DNA from: Bacillota bacterium
GTDB lineage: Bacteria > Bacillota > Clostridia > Oscillospirales > Oscillospiraceae
NCBI GenBank assembly: GCA_029268085.1
Contig: JAJUHD010000006.1
Location: 1-28,584, forward strand
Direction of reading: 5' to 3'
Length of the DNA stretch: 28,584 bases
Shown: piece by piece, positions 7,609 through 15,999 of the stretch
Numbering within the stretch: the first letter of the stretch is position 1
Layout: each line of letters opens with the position of its first letter
Notes under the pieces: model-generated
Databases searched by the model: none
Told to the model about the DNA's origin: nothing
Seen by the model: only the letters and a program-made list of their open reading frames with translations
Program-made: the position numbers and the translations under genes

Positions 7609-8096
7609 AAGCGCATGGAAGGGCCATTAAATACGGCGATCACGTTGATACGGACGTAATTATACCCGCCCGTTACCTCGCCACCCAGAACCATAAGGAA
7701 CTCGCCTCGCACTGCATGGAGGACATCGACAAGTCCTTTGTCGGCAGAGTCAAAGAGGGCGATATAATGGTTGCCGGTGTAAACTTTGGATGCGGTTCCT
7801 CGCGTGAACACGCCCCGATTGCCATTAAGGCAAGCGGAATTTCCTGCGTAATCGCAAAGAGTTTTGCGCGGATATTCTACAGAAACGCGATTAATATCGG
7901 TCTTGCTATCCTTGAAAGCGAAAAAGCGAGTGAAAACATAAGTGAGGGCGACGAGGTTGACATTGATTTCGACACAGGTGTCATCACTAATGTGACAAAA
8001 AACGAAACCTATCAGGCACAGCCCTTTCCTGATTTCATAAAGGAAATGATAATCAAGGGCGGGCTTATGGCGTCGATTGCCGGAGGTGCGGAATGA
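7605..8096 (+). CDS. leuD: 3-isopropylmalate dehydratase small subunit
   Basis: Swivelling-domain partner of LeuC, contributing substrate-recognition residues. The 163 residues match the short LeuD2 type that pairs with a 420-residue LeuC. HVDTDVIIPARYL (13-25) and FGCGSSREHAP (61-71) are the family signatures, followed by AKSFARIFYRNAINIGL. It overlaps leuC and leuB by four bases at each end (ATGA both times), so the three genes are tightly coupled. The gene choice is unambiguous from the neighbours. Confidence 0.96.
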   Translation: MKAHGRAIKYGDHVDTDVIIPARYLATQNHKELASHCMEDIDKSFVGRVKEGDIMVAGVNFGCGSSREHAPIAIKASGISCVIAKSFARIFYRNAINIGLAILESEKASENISEGDEVDIDFDTGVITNVTKNETYQAQPFPDFIKEMIIKGGLMASIAGGAE

Positions 8097-9166
8097 AAAA
8101 AAATATTGCGATAATCCGCGGCGACGGGATCGGCCCCGAAATTATGGCGCAGGCCGTTGCGGTGCTTGACACGGTCGCGGAAAAATACGGGCATACATTT
8201 ACATATATGGACGCGCCCATGGGCGGCGAAGCCATAGACAGGTTCGGCGATCCTCTGCCGAAGTCGAGCCTTGAGACCTGCCTTGCGTCCGACAGCGTGC
8301 TGCTCTCTGCGGTCGGCGGGCCGAAATGGGACAATATGCCGAAGGATCTGCGCCCCGAGCGCGGGCTTCTCCGTCTGCGCGCGGGACTGGGGCTCTATGC
8401 CAACCTCCGCCCCGCACGGCTTTTCGACGAGCTGCGCGATGCAAGCCCCCTTAAGTCCTCGATAATTGACAAGGGCGTCGATTTCGTCGTTGTACGTGAG
8501 CTTATCGGCGGAGCTTATTTCGGCGAACACAGTACGGAAAAACTTGACGGCGAATATTATGCGAAGGACATAATGGGCTACTCCGAACACGAAATCGAGC
8601 GCATCGCCCGAGTCGCCTTTGAGACCGCGCGCAAGCGCCGCAAAAAGGTCTGCTCCGTCGATAAGGCAAACGTGCTTGACAGCTCAAAGCTCTGGCGCAA
8701 GATCGTGACAAAAGTCGCCGAAAATTATCCGGATGTGATACTTTCGCATATGTATGTGGACAATTGCGCGATGCAGATTGTTCGTGACCCCTCGCAATTT
8801 GACGTTATCGTAACGGAAAACCTTTTCGGTGATATTCTTTCAGATGAAGCGAGTATGATAACAGGCTCAATAGGCATGATACCCTCCAGCAGCCTTGGCG
8901 ACGGTACCCGAGGGCTATACGAGCCTATTCACGGCAGCGCTCCGGACATCGCGGGCACGGACAGCGCAAACCCTATCGGCATGATACTTTCCGCCGCGAT
9001 GATGCTCCGCTATTCCTTCGATATGCCTGAGGAGGCGGACGCAGTTGAAAGCGCGGTCAATTCCATCCTGCAGGAGGGCTTCCGTACAGGCGATACGATG
9101 AGCGAGGGGAAGATGAGACTAGGCTGTATCGATACGGGCATGGCTATCTGCGAAAAAATCAAGTAA
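8093..9166 (+). CDS. leuB: 3-isopropylmalate dehydrogenase
   Basis: NAD-dependent oxidative decarboxylation of 3-isopropylmalate to 2-ketoisocaproate. Its 357 residues are normal. The N-terminus IAIIRGDGIGPEIMAQAV is typical of the isocitrate/isopropylmalate dehydrogenase family. ERGLLRLRAGLGLYANLRP supplies the substrate arginines, and NLFGDILSDEASMITGSIGM (from about residue 243) supplies the metal-binding aspartates. GLYEPIHGSAPDIAG is the cofactor-site block. It overlaps leuD by four bases. It is the last gene of the Leu T-box operon; I see no clear terminator in the 107 bases before nadB, so some readthrough is possible. Confidence 0.96.
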   Translation: MKKNIAIIRGDGIGPEIMAQAVAVLDTVAEKYGHTFTYMDAPMGGEAIDRFGDPLPKSSLETCLASDSVLLSAVGGPKWDNMPKDLRPERGLLRLRAGLGLYANLRPARLFDELRDASPLKSSIIDKGVDFVVVRELIGGAYFGEHSTEKLDGEYYAKDIMGYSEHEIERIARVAFETARKRRKKVCSVDKANVLDSSKLWRKIVTKVAENYPDVILSHMYVDNCAMQIVRDPSQFDVIVTENLFGDILSDEASMITGSIGMIPSSSLGDGTRGLYEPIHGSAPDIAGTDSANPIGMILSAAMMLRYSFDMPEEADAVESAVNSILQEGFRTGDTMSEGKMRLGCIDTGMAICEKIK

Positions 9167-9209
9167 TTTCAAGCACAGTCTGCGAATTTTATCACAATCA
9201 AATTTACTG

Positions 9210-9237
9210 TTGAAAAACACATTTGATGTGTTACAAT
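9210..9237 (+). promoter_or_regulatory. nadB promoter with a palindromic candidate operator in its spacer
   Basis: TTGAAA (9210-9215), 16 bases, TACAAT (9232-9237). The spacer is almost entirely the inverted repeat AACACAT-TTG-ATGTGTT (9216-9232), with 7-bp perfect arms. Such a site would block RNA polymerase if bound by a dimeric repressor. By context the NAD repressor NiaR (YrxA) of Firmicutes is a candidate, but I did not compare the motif with known sites. Confidence 0.65.
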
Positions 9238-9273
9238 AAGGGTTACAGTATTTTTTGTGAGGCGTTTGCGGCT

Positions 9274-10815
9274 ATGAGATTTGCGACAAATGAATTTTCC
9301 GACATGACTGCGCATCTAAAATATGATGTTGTAGTGATTGGTGCGGGCATTGCGGGACTGTACACCGCTTTGCATATCGACGAGAAGCACTCCTGCTGCA
9401 TCCTTACCAAGGAAGATGCCGAAGTCAGTAACTCCTGGCTTGCTCAGGGAGGAATCGCCGCCGCGATCTCGATCGATGACGCTCCTATTTATCATTTTGA
9501 GGATACTATGATTGCCGGAGCGGGGCTTTGCGACGAGAACGCTGTCCGCGTCCTCGTTTCGGAAGGCCCTTTCGATATACGCAGACTTGTGGAAATGCAG
9601 GTTCCCTTCGATCTTGACAGCGAGGGCGACCTCGATATAACTCGCGAGGGGGGGCACAGACGCAGAAGGATCGTTCACGCGGGCGGGGACGCCACAGGGC
9701 GCGAAACCGTCAAGGCGCTGGCGCACCTTGTTTCGTTGCGCCCGAACGTCACCTTTATGCCGCATAATTTCTGTGCCGATATTCTGACGGACGATAACGG
9801 TTCGGTCTCCGGCTGCGCAGTCTTAGATGGTACTGATACATTATATATTATAGATTCCCCAAACATTGTACTCGCGACGGGCGGCATCGGTCAGGTTTAT
9901 AAAATCAGCACAAACCCCTCTGTCGCAACGGGAGATGGACTTGCTGCGGCGGTACGGGCCGGCGCAAACCTCAAGGATATGGAGTTTATCCAGTTCCACC
10001 CGACAGGGCTTTGGTCGGACAAGCCTGAAAACCGCGCGTTCCTCATTTCCGAGTCCATGCGCGGAGAGGGCGGGCTTCTCAAGAACTCTGAGGGTGTTCG
10101 CTTTATGGTGGGGCAGCACGAGCTTAACGAACTTGCCCCCCGCGATATTGTCGCAAGGGCAATAACCCGCGAGCTTATTAAAAGCGGCGAATCCCACGCA
10201 TATATCGACATCACCTCGCAACCGCGTGAATATCTTGAGCATAGATTTCCCACAATATTTAACGAATGCCTTAGCCGAGGCATGGACATCAGCAAAGTGT
10301 GGATTCCTGTCTGCCCTGTTCAGCATTATCTTATCGGCGGCATCCAGACCGATCTTGACGCGAAAACCAAGGTCGAGGGGCTTTATGCCTGCGGCGAAGC
10401 TGCATCCACGGGCGTTCATGGCGCAAACAGGCTTGCCTCAAATTCGATGCTCGAGTGCCTTGTTTTCGGCAGGCGCGCCGCCGCGCATATCAACGAAAGG
10501 CTCGCGGAGATAGGCGAAGTAAAGCCGTCAGAAATGCCCAAGGACGAGAAGCGGCCCGCCGTTAAAAGAGATTTTTCAGCGCTGCGCGCCGAAATACAGC
10601 AGCTGATGAACGACAACGGAGGCGTACTGCGCAACGAAAAGGGCATGACTAAGGCTTTGGCTCGCATCTCCGAGATATCAGAAGATCTAAAAAACAGTTA
10701 TTGGCCCGGCAGGGAGTATATCGAAACCCTGAATATTGCGGACCTTGCCGTCGTAATTCTGAAATCGGCGCTTGCGAGAAAAGAGAGCGTCGGCGCTCAC
10801 TACAGGGAGGACTGA
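9274..10815 (+). CDS. nadB: L-aspartate oxidase
   Basis: FAD enzyme that oxidises aspartate to iminoaspartate, the first step of de novo NAD synthesis. The dinucleotide-binding motif VVVIGAGIAGLYTALHI is followed by SNSWLAQGGIAAAI, HAGGDATG, EFIQFHPT, RGEGG and CGEAASTGVHGANRLASN, all typical of the succinate dehydrogenase/NadB flavoproteins. The C-terminal helical domain is present. The ATG at 9274 (513 residues) has GTGAGG about 11 bases upstream and lies after the promoter. An earlier TTG (9223) falls inside the promoter spacer and is rejected. The ATG at 9304 (503 residues) remains possible, as conserved sequence begins right after it. The stop is 2 bases before nadC. Confidence 0.94.
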   Translation: MRFATNEFSDMTAHLKYDVVVIGAGIAGLYTALHIDEKHSCCILTKEDAEVSNSWLAQGGIAAAISIDDAPIYHFEDTMIAGAGLCDENAVRVLVSEGPFDIRRLVEMQVPFDLDSEGDLDITREGGHRRRRIVHAGGDATGRETVKALAHLVSLRPNVTFMPHNFCADILTDDNGSVSGCAVLDGTDTLYIIDSPNIVLATGGIGQVYKISTNPSVATGDGLAAAVRAGANLKDMEFIQFHPTGLWSDKPENRAFLISESMRGEGGLLKNSEGVRFMVGQHELNELAPRDIVARAITRELIKSGESHAYIDITSQPREYLEHRFPTIFNECLSRGMDISKVWIPVCPVQHYLIGGIQTDLDAKTKVEGLYACGEAASTGVHGANRLASNSMLECLVFGRRAAAHINERLAEIGEVKPSEMPKDEKRPAVKRDFSALRAEIQQLMNDNGGVLRNEKGMTKALARISEISEDLKNSYWPGREYIETLNIADLAVVILKSALARKESVGAHYRED

Positions 10816-10817
10816 CA

Positions 10818-11651
10818 ATGTTTTATATAGGGCTTGACGAACTCCTTCTGTCCGCGCTTAAAGAGGATGTCGGCACCGGTGATATAACGACACTGAGCTG
10901 TATACCTGAGGAGAGCCGTTCCGAGGCTTATTTTCTTGCCAAGGAGGAAGGCATCATCTGCGGTATCGATATTGCTGCAAGAGTTTTTTATCTTGTAGAT
11001 CAGAGAATTGCCCTCGTTCCAAAGATGAGGGACGGCGACCATGTTAAAACAGGCGATATTATTGCAGAGGTTGTTGGCCCCTCAAGAAGTATCCTCACAG
11101 GCGAGCGTACCGCCCTGAACCTGATGCAGCACCTTTCGGGCATCGCGACCGCGACCGCGAAGGCGGTGAGTGCCGTTTCGGGTACAAAGGCGAAGATATG
11201 CGACACAAGAAAGTCCACGCCAGGTCTGCGTGTGCTTGAAAAATACGCCGTACGCGTCGGGGGAGGGCACAACCACCGTTTTAATCTTTCCGACGGTGTG
11301 CTCATCAAAGACAACCACATCGCTGCGGCGGGCGGTATTGCGAACGCTGTCAAGGCGGCAAGGGAAGCCGTTCCCCATGTGATGAAGATCGAGGTCGAGA
11401 CTGAGACGCTTGACGAGGTCAGGCAGGCGCTTGATGCGGGCTCCGATATCATTATGCTAGATAACATGGGTATTGAACTGATGACCGATGCTGTTAAGCT
11501 CGTCGGCGGAAAGGCCATTACCGAGGCTTCCGGCAACATGGGAGAAAGAGACCTTTCGGAAGTGGCGAAAACTGGTGTCGACTTCATTTCAATCGGAGCC
11601 TTGACACACAGCGTAAAGGCTTTAGACATCAGCATGAAGTTTAAAAAATAA
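10818..11651 (+). CDS. nadC: Nicotinate-nucleotide pyrophosphorylase (quinolinate phosphoribosyltransferase)
   Basis: Joins quinolinate to PRPP, releasing CO2, to give nicotinate mononucleotide. The 277-residue length is standard. It opens LLSALKEDVGTGDITT, and its barrel carries GERTALNLMQHLSGIAT (95-111), DTRKSTPGLRVLEKYAVRVG (129-148) with the phosphate-binding Arg and Lys, GGGHNHRFNLSDG and LIKDNHI. The ATG at 10818 is chosen because AGGGAGGA lies just upstream and the family N-terminus starts there; the longer open frame from 10701 only overlaps nadB. The enzyme pairs with NadB in an operon. NadA, which makes quinolinate, must be encoded elsewhere. Confidence 0.96.
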   Translation: MFYIGLDELLLSALKEDVGTGDITTLSCIPEESRSEAYFLAKEEGIICGIDIAARVFYLVDQRIALVPKMRDGDHVKTGDIIAEVVGPSRSILTGERTALNLMQHLSGIATATAKAVSAVSGTKAKICDTRKSTPGLRVLEKYAVRVGGGHNHRFNLSDGVLIKDNHIAAAGGIANAVKAAREAVPHVMKIEVETETLDEVRQALDAGSDIIMLDNMGIELMTDAVKLVGGKAITEASGNMGERDLSEVAKTGVDFISIGALTHSVKALDISMKFKK

Positions 11652-11670
11652 CTTAAATTTAATAATTTAG

Positions 11671-11708
11671 CCCGCAGAGACATTTTTTGTGTCCATGCGG
11701 GTATTTTT
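11671..11708 (+). terminator. Terminator after nadC
   Basis: CCCGCA (11671-11676) pairs with TGCGGG (11696-11701). Four further pairs form past a two-base mismatch, and TTTTT follows at 11704-11708. It ends the nadBC transcript. Confidence 0.8.
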
Positions 11709-11742
11709 GTGCAAAAAAGTTTACAATTAAAACATTATTGTA

Positions 11743-11773
11743 TTCTGTCGGGAGCCCCCCGTTCTGTCAGGAG
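11743..11773 (+). repeat. Tandem 19-base repeat unit with duplicated ribosome-site-like core
   Basis: TTCTGTCGGGAG (11743-11754) recurs as TTCTGTCAGGAG (11762-11773) with a 19-base period and one mismatch. The second copy supplies the ribosome site of the ABC ATPase gene. A weak promoter candidate (TTTACA near 11720, TATTCT near 11741, spacer 15) precedes it. Confidence 0.5.
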
Positions 11774-11779
11774 AATTCT

Positions 11780-12484
11780 ATGGACAGCTTCGTTCACTTT
11801 GAAAACGTCTGCAAGTATTACAGGACCGGCGAAACAGTAATCGCGGCTGCCGATCATGTGAGCTTCGATATCGAAAAGGGCGAGTTCTGCGTAATTGCCG
11901 GACCATCCGGAGCCGGCAAAACCACCGTTCTGAACATACTCGGCGGCATGGACTCCTGCGACGAGGGGATTATCCTCCTTGACGGACAGGAAATAAGCTC
12001 ATATCCACCGAGAAAGCTCACTATGTACCGCCGCTACGACGTAGGCTTCGTTTTCCAGTTCTATAATTTGGTGCCGAACCTTACCGCGCTTGAAAACGTT
12101 GAGCTCGCAAACGAGATTTGCCATAATCCTTTGCCTGCTGCCGAAACTCTTGCCAAAGTGGGGCTCTCCGAACGGCTTAACAATTTTCCGGCGCAGCTCT
12201 CCGGCGGCGAACAGCAACGAGTTTCAATCGCCCGTGCGTTGGCAAAAAACCCTAAAATTCTCCTCTGCGACGAACCCACCGGCGCTCTGGACTATATGAC
12301 CGGCAAACAGGTGCTAAAGCTGCTTCAGGACACCTGCCGGAATACCGGAAAAACGGTTATAGTCATCACTCACAATACAGCGATCACCGCGATGGCGGAC
12401 AGGGTCATCCATATCAAAAATGGACGGGTCACAAAGGTCGAAATCAATAATAATCCCTTGCCCGTCGAAAGGATCGAGTGGTAA
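11780..12484 (+). CDS. ABC transporter ATP-binding protein (MacB/LolD-type exporter family)
   Basis: Cytoplasmic ATPase that powers the adjacent permease. The 234 residues contain all motors of the class: Walker A GPSGAGKT (41-48), Q-loop Gln93, signature LSGGEQQRV (140-148), Walker B ILLCDEPTGALD (160-171) and the H-loop His198. The match to the LolD/MacB/SalX branch is by its typical wording (LDGQEI, VGFVFQFYNLVPNLTALENVEL). The ATG at 11780 with CAGGAG upstream is preferred over the longer open frame from 11687, which begins in the nadC terminator tail. The stop codon abuts the permease start, so the pair forms one system. The substrate is unknown. Confidence 0.94.
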   Translation: MDSFVHFENVCKYYRTGETVIAAADHVSFDIEKGEFCVIAGPSGAGKTTVLNILGGMDSCDEGIILLDGQEISSYPPRKLTMYRRYDVGFVFQFYNLVPNLTALENVELANEICHNPLPAAETLAKVGLSERLNNFPAQLSGGEQQRVSIARALAKNPKILLCDEPTGALDYMTGKQVLKLLQDTCRNTGKTVIVITHNTAITAMADRVIHIKNGRVTKVEINNNPLPVERIEW

Positions 12485-15400
12485 ATGCGAAGAACGTACG
12501 GAAAGAACTTCCTTCGGACAGTAAAAGATACGTTTGGGCGTTTTGCGGCCATTTTTGCGATCGTAACACTCGGAGTGGGTTTCCTTGCAGGGCTTTTGTC
12601 CTCAACCCCGGATATACGCTATTCCTTCGACAAGTATTTTGACAAAAATTCCATGTACGATATACGTGTTATGGGAGACCTTGGACTAACTGACAAAGAT
12701 ATCTCAGCCTTGCGCTCTCTTAACGGCGTCGGAACCGTCCAGGCAGGTTATGTTGCAGACGTTGTTCTGGTTTCCGGAAAGGATGTCGATTATACCGCTC
12801 GGCTGCACAGCCTCAATCAGAGCAACACAATGCTGAACCGTCCAGAGCTTACCTCCGGACGCCTAGCCGAAGAACCCAACGAGTGTGTCATCGTAAATGT
12901 GCCGCTGAGCGGGAAATCAAAGCTTAAGATAGGAGATAAACTTCTTGTATCCTTAAACGATAAGAATTCTGATAAACTGCTTAGCTCAACAGAGTATAAG
13001 GTCGTGGGGTTTGCAGACTACTGCCCCTACTTTTCAGCTGAAAAGGAATACACAAACATCGGCAGCGGAACAATCGACGTTTTCCTGCTCGTTCCCGAAG
13101 AGAGCTTTAAAACTGATTTTTACACAGATGTCTATATTACAGTTCAGGACGCGGGCGAGCTTACCAGCCTTACCGAAGAATATCGGGCGGCGGTTAAGAA
13201 TATTGCGGACAGGATTAGCGCCCTTTCCGCGGAACGGGGAAGGATACGCTACAACGAAGTCGTAAACGAAGCGAATAAGAAGCTAAGCGATGCAAAAGCC
13301 GAATATATCGACGCTGAAGCCGAAACCCGAAAAAAGCTCCTGAGCGCGGCGCAAAAGCTGGCGGACAGTCAGGAGAAAATATGGAACGGCGAGTTAAGGC
13401 TTGCGGAAGCTAAAGAGCAGATCGATAAAAATGAAAAATTGCTGGCTGAATATGAAACTGCGCTGGAAAGTAAAGAAAAAGACCTGAAGGCGCAGCTTGC
13501 CGAGGCGGAGTTGAGGATCAAGGACGCACAAAACGAAATTGAGCATAACCGTAAAATGACGGAAAGCACCCTTGCGGAAGCCGAAAGCGAGCTGAAAGCA
13601 TACGGACTCTCCAAGACACAGCAGTCGGCTTTCGACGAGATACGGAAGCTGCCGCTCACTTATCCTTCGGCGGCAGATGATTTTGAGGCACTTCAGAACA
13701 AATCCGGCAGGCTGAAAGATATTGAGTCAAGGCTCGGCGAGATCGCCGCGATGAATTATGCGGAGCAGGTCAAGCATGCCGGAGAGGCGGCGGGGCTATC
13801 TTCGGAAAAATACGCTTTGCAGGCTGATATCGAGAAGATAACTTCCGGTGACGCATACAATGCTTTTCTTAAAGGCTCGGCTCGTTTAGCAATGGCCGGC
13901 GCAGCTGATCAACAGCTGCCAGTACTTGCTTTAAAGCTCGGATGCATCGACTCGGCATCAGCTAGTCTTGATAAAGCCCAGGCGGAGCTTGACGCGCAGA
14001 GTGCTGAGCTTGCGTTAAAAAAATCGAGCGCCGAGAAAGAGCTCTCCGACGCACGCAGAAAAATTGAAGCGGAAAAATCGGAGCTCGAGACGGCAAAAGA
14101 AAAATACGACGCAGGGCTTAAAACGCTGAACAACGCAAAGATTAAGCTCGCGGAAAACCGTCAGAAGTACAATGACGCAAAGGCTGAGGTCGATAGCGCT
14201 CTGGCCGATGGAAGCAAAAAAATCATGGACGCGGAAGACCGGATATCCGGTATCGAGACTCCTAGCTGGCACGTTTTAACGCGCGAAAACAGCATCAGTT
14301 ATGCCTCGATCTCGGCAAATATCGAAAAAGTAAACGCAATTGCGAAGGTTTTCCCGTTTTTCTTTTTCCTTGTTGCCGCTCTCGTCGCGCTTACCACGAT
14401 GACGCGCATGGTCGAGGACGAAAGGCTATTGATCGGCACAATGAAAGCGCTGGGTTACAGCCGCAACGCTATCATGGGCAAATACATCCTTTACGCGCTC
14501 ACTGCATCGGTTCTGGGGAGCATCGTCGGCGTTGTTATAGGATTGCGTCTCTTCCCGTTTGTTATCTGGAACGCCTATACGATGATGTATGAACTGCCAA
14601 GGTTCTATTATCCGGTCAACTGGCTATTTGTTTTTACGACAAGCGGGGCCGCAATAATCTGTACGCTTCTGGCAACAATTAACGCCTGCCGCGCAACTCT
14701 GAAGGAGAAACCCGCCCAGCTCATGCTCGTCAAGTCTCCCGAGCCCGGAAAACGCGTCCTGCTCGAGCGCATAACTCCGATATGGAAGCGCATGAAGTTC
14801 ACGCACAAGGTGACCGCAAGAAATATTTTCAGGTATAAAAAGAGGTTCCTAATGACGACGGTCGGCGTAACGGGCTGTACGGCGCTTCTGGTGGCAGGCT
14901 TCGGACTGCGCGATTCCTTCTCAGATATTGCCGACAGGCAGTTCGGCGTACTCCACAGCTATGACATCATGGCGCCGTTTGAATATGAACCCGGCCTCGT
15001 AAATTCCAAGCTTCAGTCAATTCTGAGCAGCGGGGACGATATTGACGGCAGCACATCCGTAAGCTATGAGGCTATGCGAATCTCAAACGGCGGGAGATCT
15101 CTGGAAGTCTATACCTTTATTCCTGAAAAAGCCTCTGGTCTTGAAGGCTTTGTAAGCTTCCGTGAAAGAGAAACAGGGGACGCTGTGGCCTTTGAGGAGG
15201 GCAGTGTCGTCATTACCGAGAAAGCAAGCGAGGTTTTGAAAGTAAAAACCGGCGACAAGCTGACCCTGACTTCGAAGGACGGAAACACCGGTGCCTTCAT
15301 AATAAGCGGCATCTGCGAAAACTATCTGCGGAACTATATTTTTATGTCGGGAGGCACCTATCAGAAAATCATGGGCCGCAGTGCCCGGCAGAACCTGCTG

Positions 15401-15934
15401 CTGATACGCCTGAGTGAAAAAGGACTCGCTTCAAAAACGGATATCGGAAAAAAACTTCTTGCGACAGGCGCTCTTAACGGCCTCAGCTATACCTCAAACA
15501 CTAAAGACGCCTTCTCTCAGGCACTAAAAAAGATCGATACCATCGTATATGTCGTTATCCTTAGCGCCGGCGCTCTGGCCTTCGTCGTGCTATATAATCT
15601 TACGAACATCAACATTTCCGAACGCGTCAAGGAGATCGCTACGATCAAAGTTCTGGGCTTCACAGACCGCGAGGTCAACGCCTATATAAACCGAGAGTCG
15701 AACATTCTGTCCCTGCTCGGAACCGTCTTCGGACTAGTGCTTGGAATCTTCCTGCACCGGTATATCGTTGACAGTGCGGAGATGACAAGCATGATGTTCG
15801 GGCGCAACGTCAAGGCGATGAGCTTTGTTTACTCGGCCGCTCTTACGATGATGTTCAGTTTTCTGGTGGATCTTATTATGCGCAGAAAGCTATACAGAAT
15901 CAGCATGGTCGAGAGCATAAAGGCTCCGGAATAA
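12485..15934 (+). CDS. Large FtsX/MacB-type ABC permease with long coiled-coil insert
   Basis: Membrane partner of the preceding ATPase; 1149 residues, larger than ordinary FtsX-like permeases (about 400-850). A first membrane segment is near residues 19-41 (AAIFAIVTLGVGFLAGLL) and is followed by an outside domain. Residues about 255-600 are rich in Ala, Glu, Lys and Leu and read as long coiled coil. A first FtsX-type membrane block lies at about 620-745 and contains EDERLLIGTMKALGYSR. A second half begins near 785 with another outside domain and ends in a second FtsX block at 1019-1140 with KEIATIKVLGFTDREV. I count about eight membrane segments. The ATG follows the ATPase stop directly with no clear ribosome site, so translation is probably coupled. 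Export or membrane mechanotransmission is possible; substrate unknown. Confidence 0.9.
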   Translation: MRRTYGKNFLRTVKDTFGRFAAIFAIVTLGVGFLAGLLSSTPDIRYSFDKYFDKNSMYDIRVMGDLGLTDKDISALRSLNGVGTVQAGYVADVVLVSGKDVDYTARLHSLNQSNTMLNRPELTSGRLAEEPNECVIVNVPLSGKSKLKIGDKLLVSLNDKNSDKLLSSTEYKVVGFADYCPYFSAEKEYTNIGSGTIDVFLLVPEESFKTDFYTDVYITVQDAGELTSLTEEYRAAVKNIADRISALSAERGRIRYNEVVNEANKKLSDAKAEYIDAEAETRKKLLSAAQKLADSQEKIWNGELRLAEAKEQIDKNEKLLAEYETALESKEKDLKAQLAEAELRIKDAQNEIEHNRKMTESTLAEAESELKAYGLSKTQQSAFDEIRKLPLTYPSAADDFEALQNKSGRLKDIESRLGEIAAMNYAEQVKHAGEAAGLSSEKYALQADIEKITSGDAYNAFLKGSARLAMAGAADQQLPVLALKLGCIDSASASLDKAQAELDAQSAELALKKSSAEKELSDARRKIEAEKSELETAKEKYDAGLKTLNNAKIKLAENRQKYNDAKAEVDSALADGSKKIMDAEDRISGIETPSWHVLTRENSISYASISANIEKVNAIAKVFPFFFFLVAALVALTTMTRMVEDERLLIGTMKALGYSRNAIMGKYILYALTASVLGSIVGVVIGLRLFPFVIWNAYTMMYELPRFYYPVNWLFVFTTSGAAIICTLLATINACRATLKEKPAQLMLVKSPEPGKRVLLERITPIWKRMKFTHKVTARNIFRYKKRFLMTTVGVTGCTALLVAGFGLRDSFSDIADRQFGVLHSYDIMAPFEYEPGLVNSKLQSILSSGDDIDGSTSVSYEAMRISNGGRSLEVYTFIPEKASGLEGFVSFRERETGDAVAFEEGSVVITEKASEVLKVKTGDKLTLTSKDGNTGAFIISGICENYLRNYIFMSGGTYQKIMGRSARQNLLLIRLSEKGLASKTDIGKKLLATGALNGLSYTSNTKDAFSQALKKIDTIVYVVILSAGALAFVVLYNLTNINISERVKEIATIKVLGFTDREVNAYINRESNILSLLGTVFGLVLGIFLHRYIVDSAEMTSMMFGRNVKAMSFVYSAALTMMFSFLVDLIMRRKLYRISMVESIKAPE

Positions 15935-15942
15935 AGCTTTTG

Positions 15943-15988
15943 GGACATAATAAGGGAACGGGCGCAAGCCCGTTCCCTTATTATGTCC
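15943..15988. terminator. Bidirectional terminator between the ABC permease and hpf
   Basis: Two perfectly complementary 21-nt arms (15943-15963 and 15968-15988) flank a GCAA tetraloop. It lies between convergent genes, 8 bases after one stop and 11 after the other. U-rich tracts are weak on both sides, but the stem is very strong. Confidence 0.85.
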
Positions 15989-15999
15989 TGTGTTATATT

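Noticed and set aside
9223..9273. Upstream TTG start for nadB
   Set aside because: The codon lies in the promoter spacer, before the predicted transcription start, and has no ribosome site.
14269..14290. Sigma-54-type TGGCACG match inside the permease gene
   Set aside because: The downstream TTGC/-12 element is missing at the right distance, and the site is intragenic.
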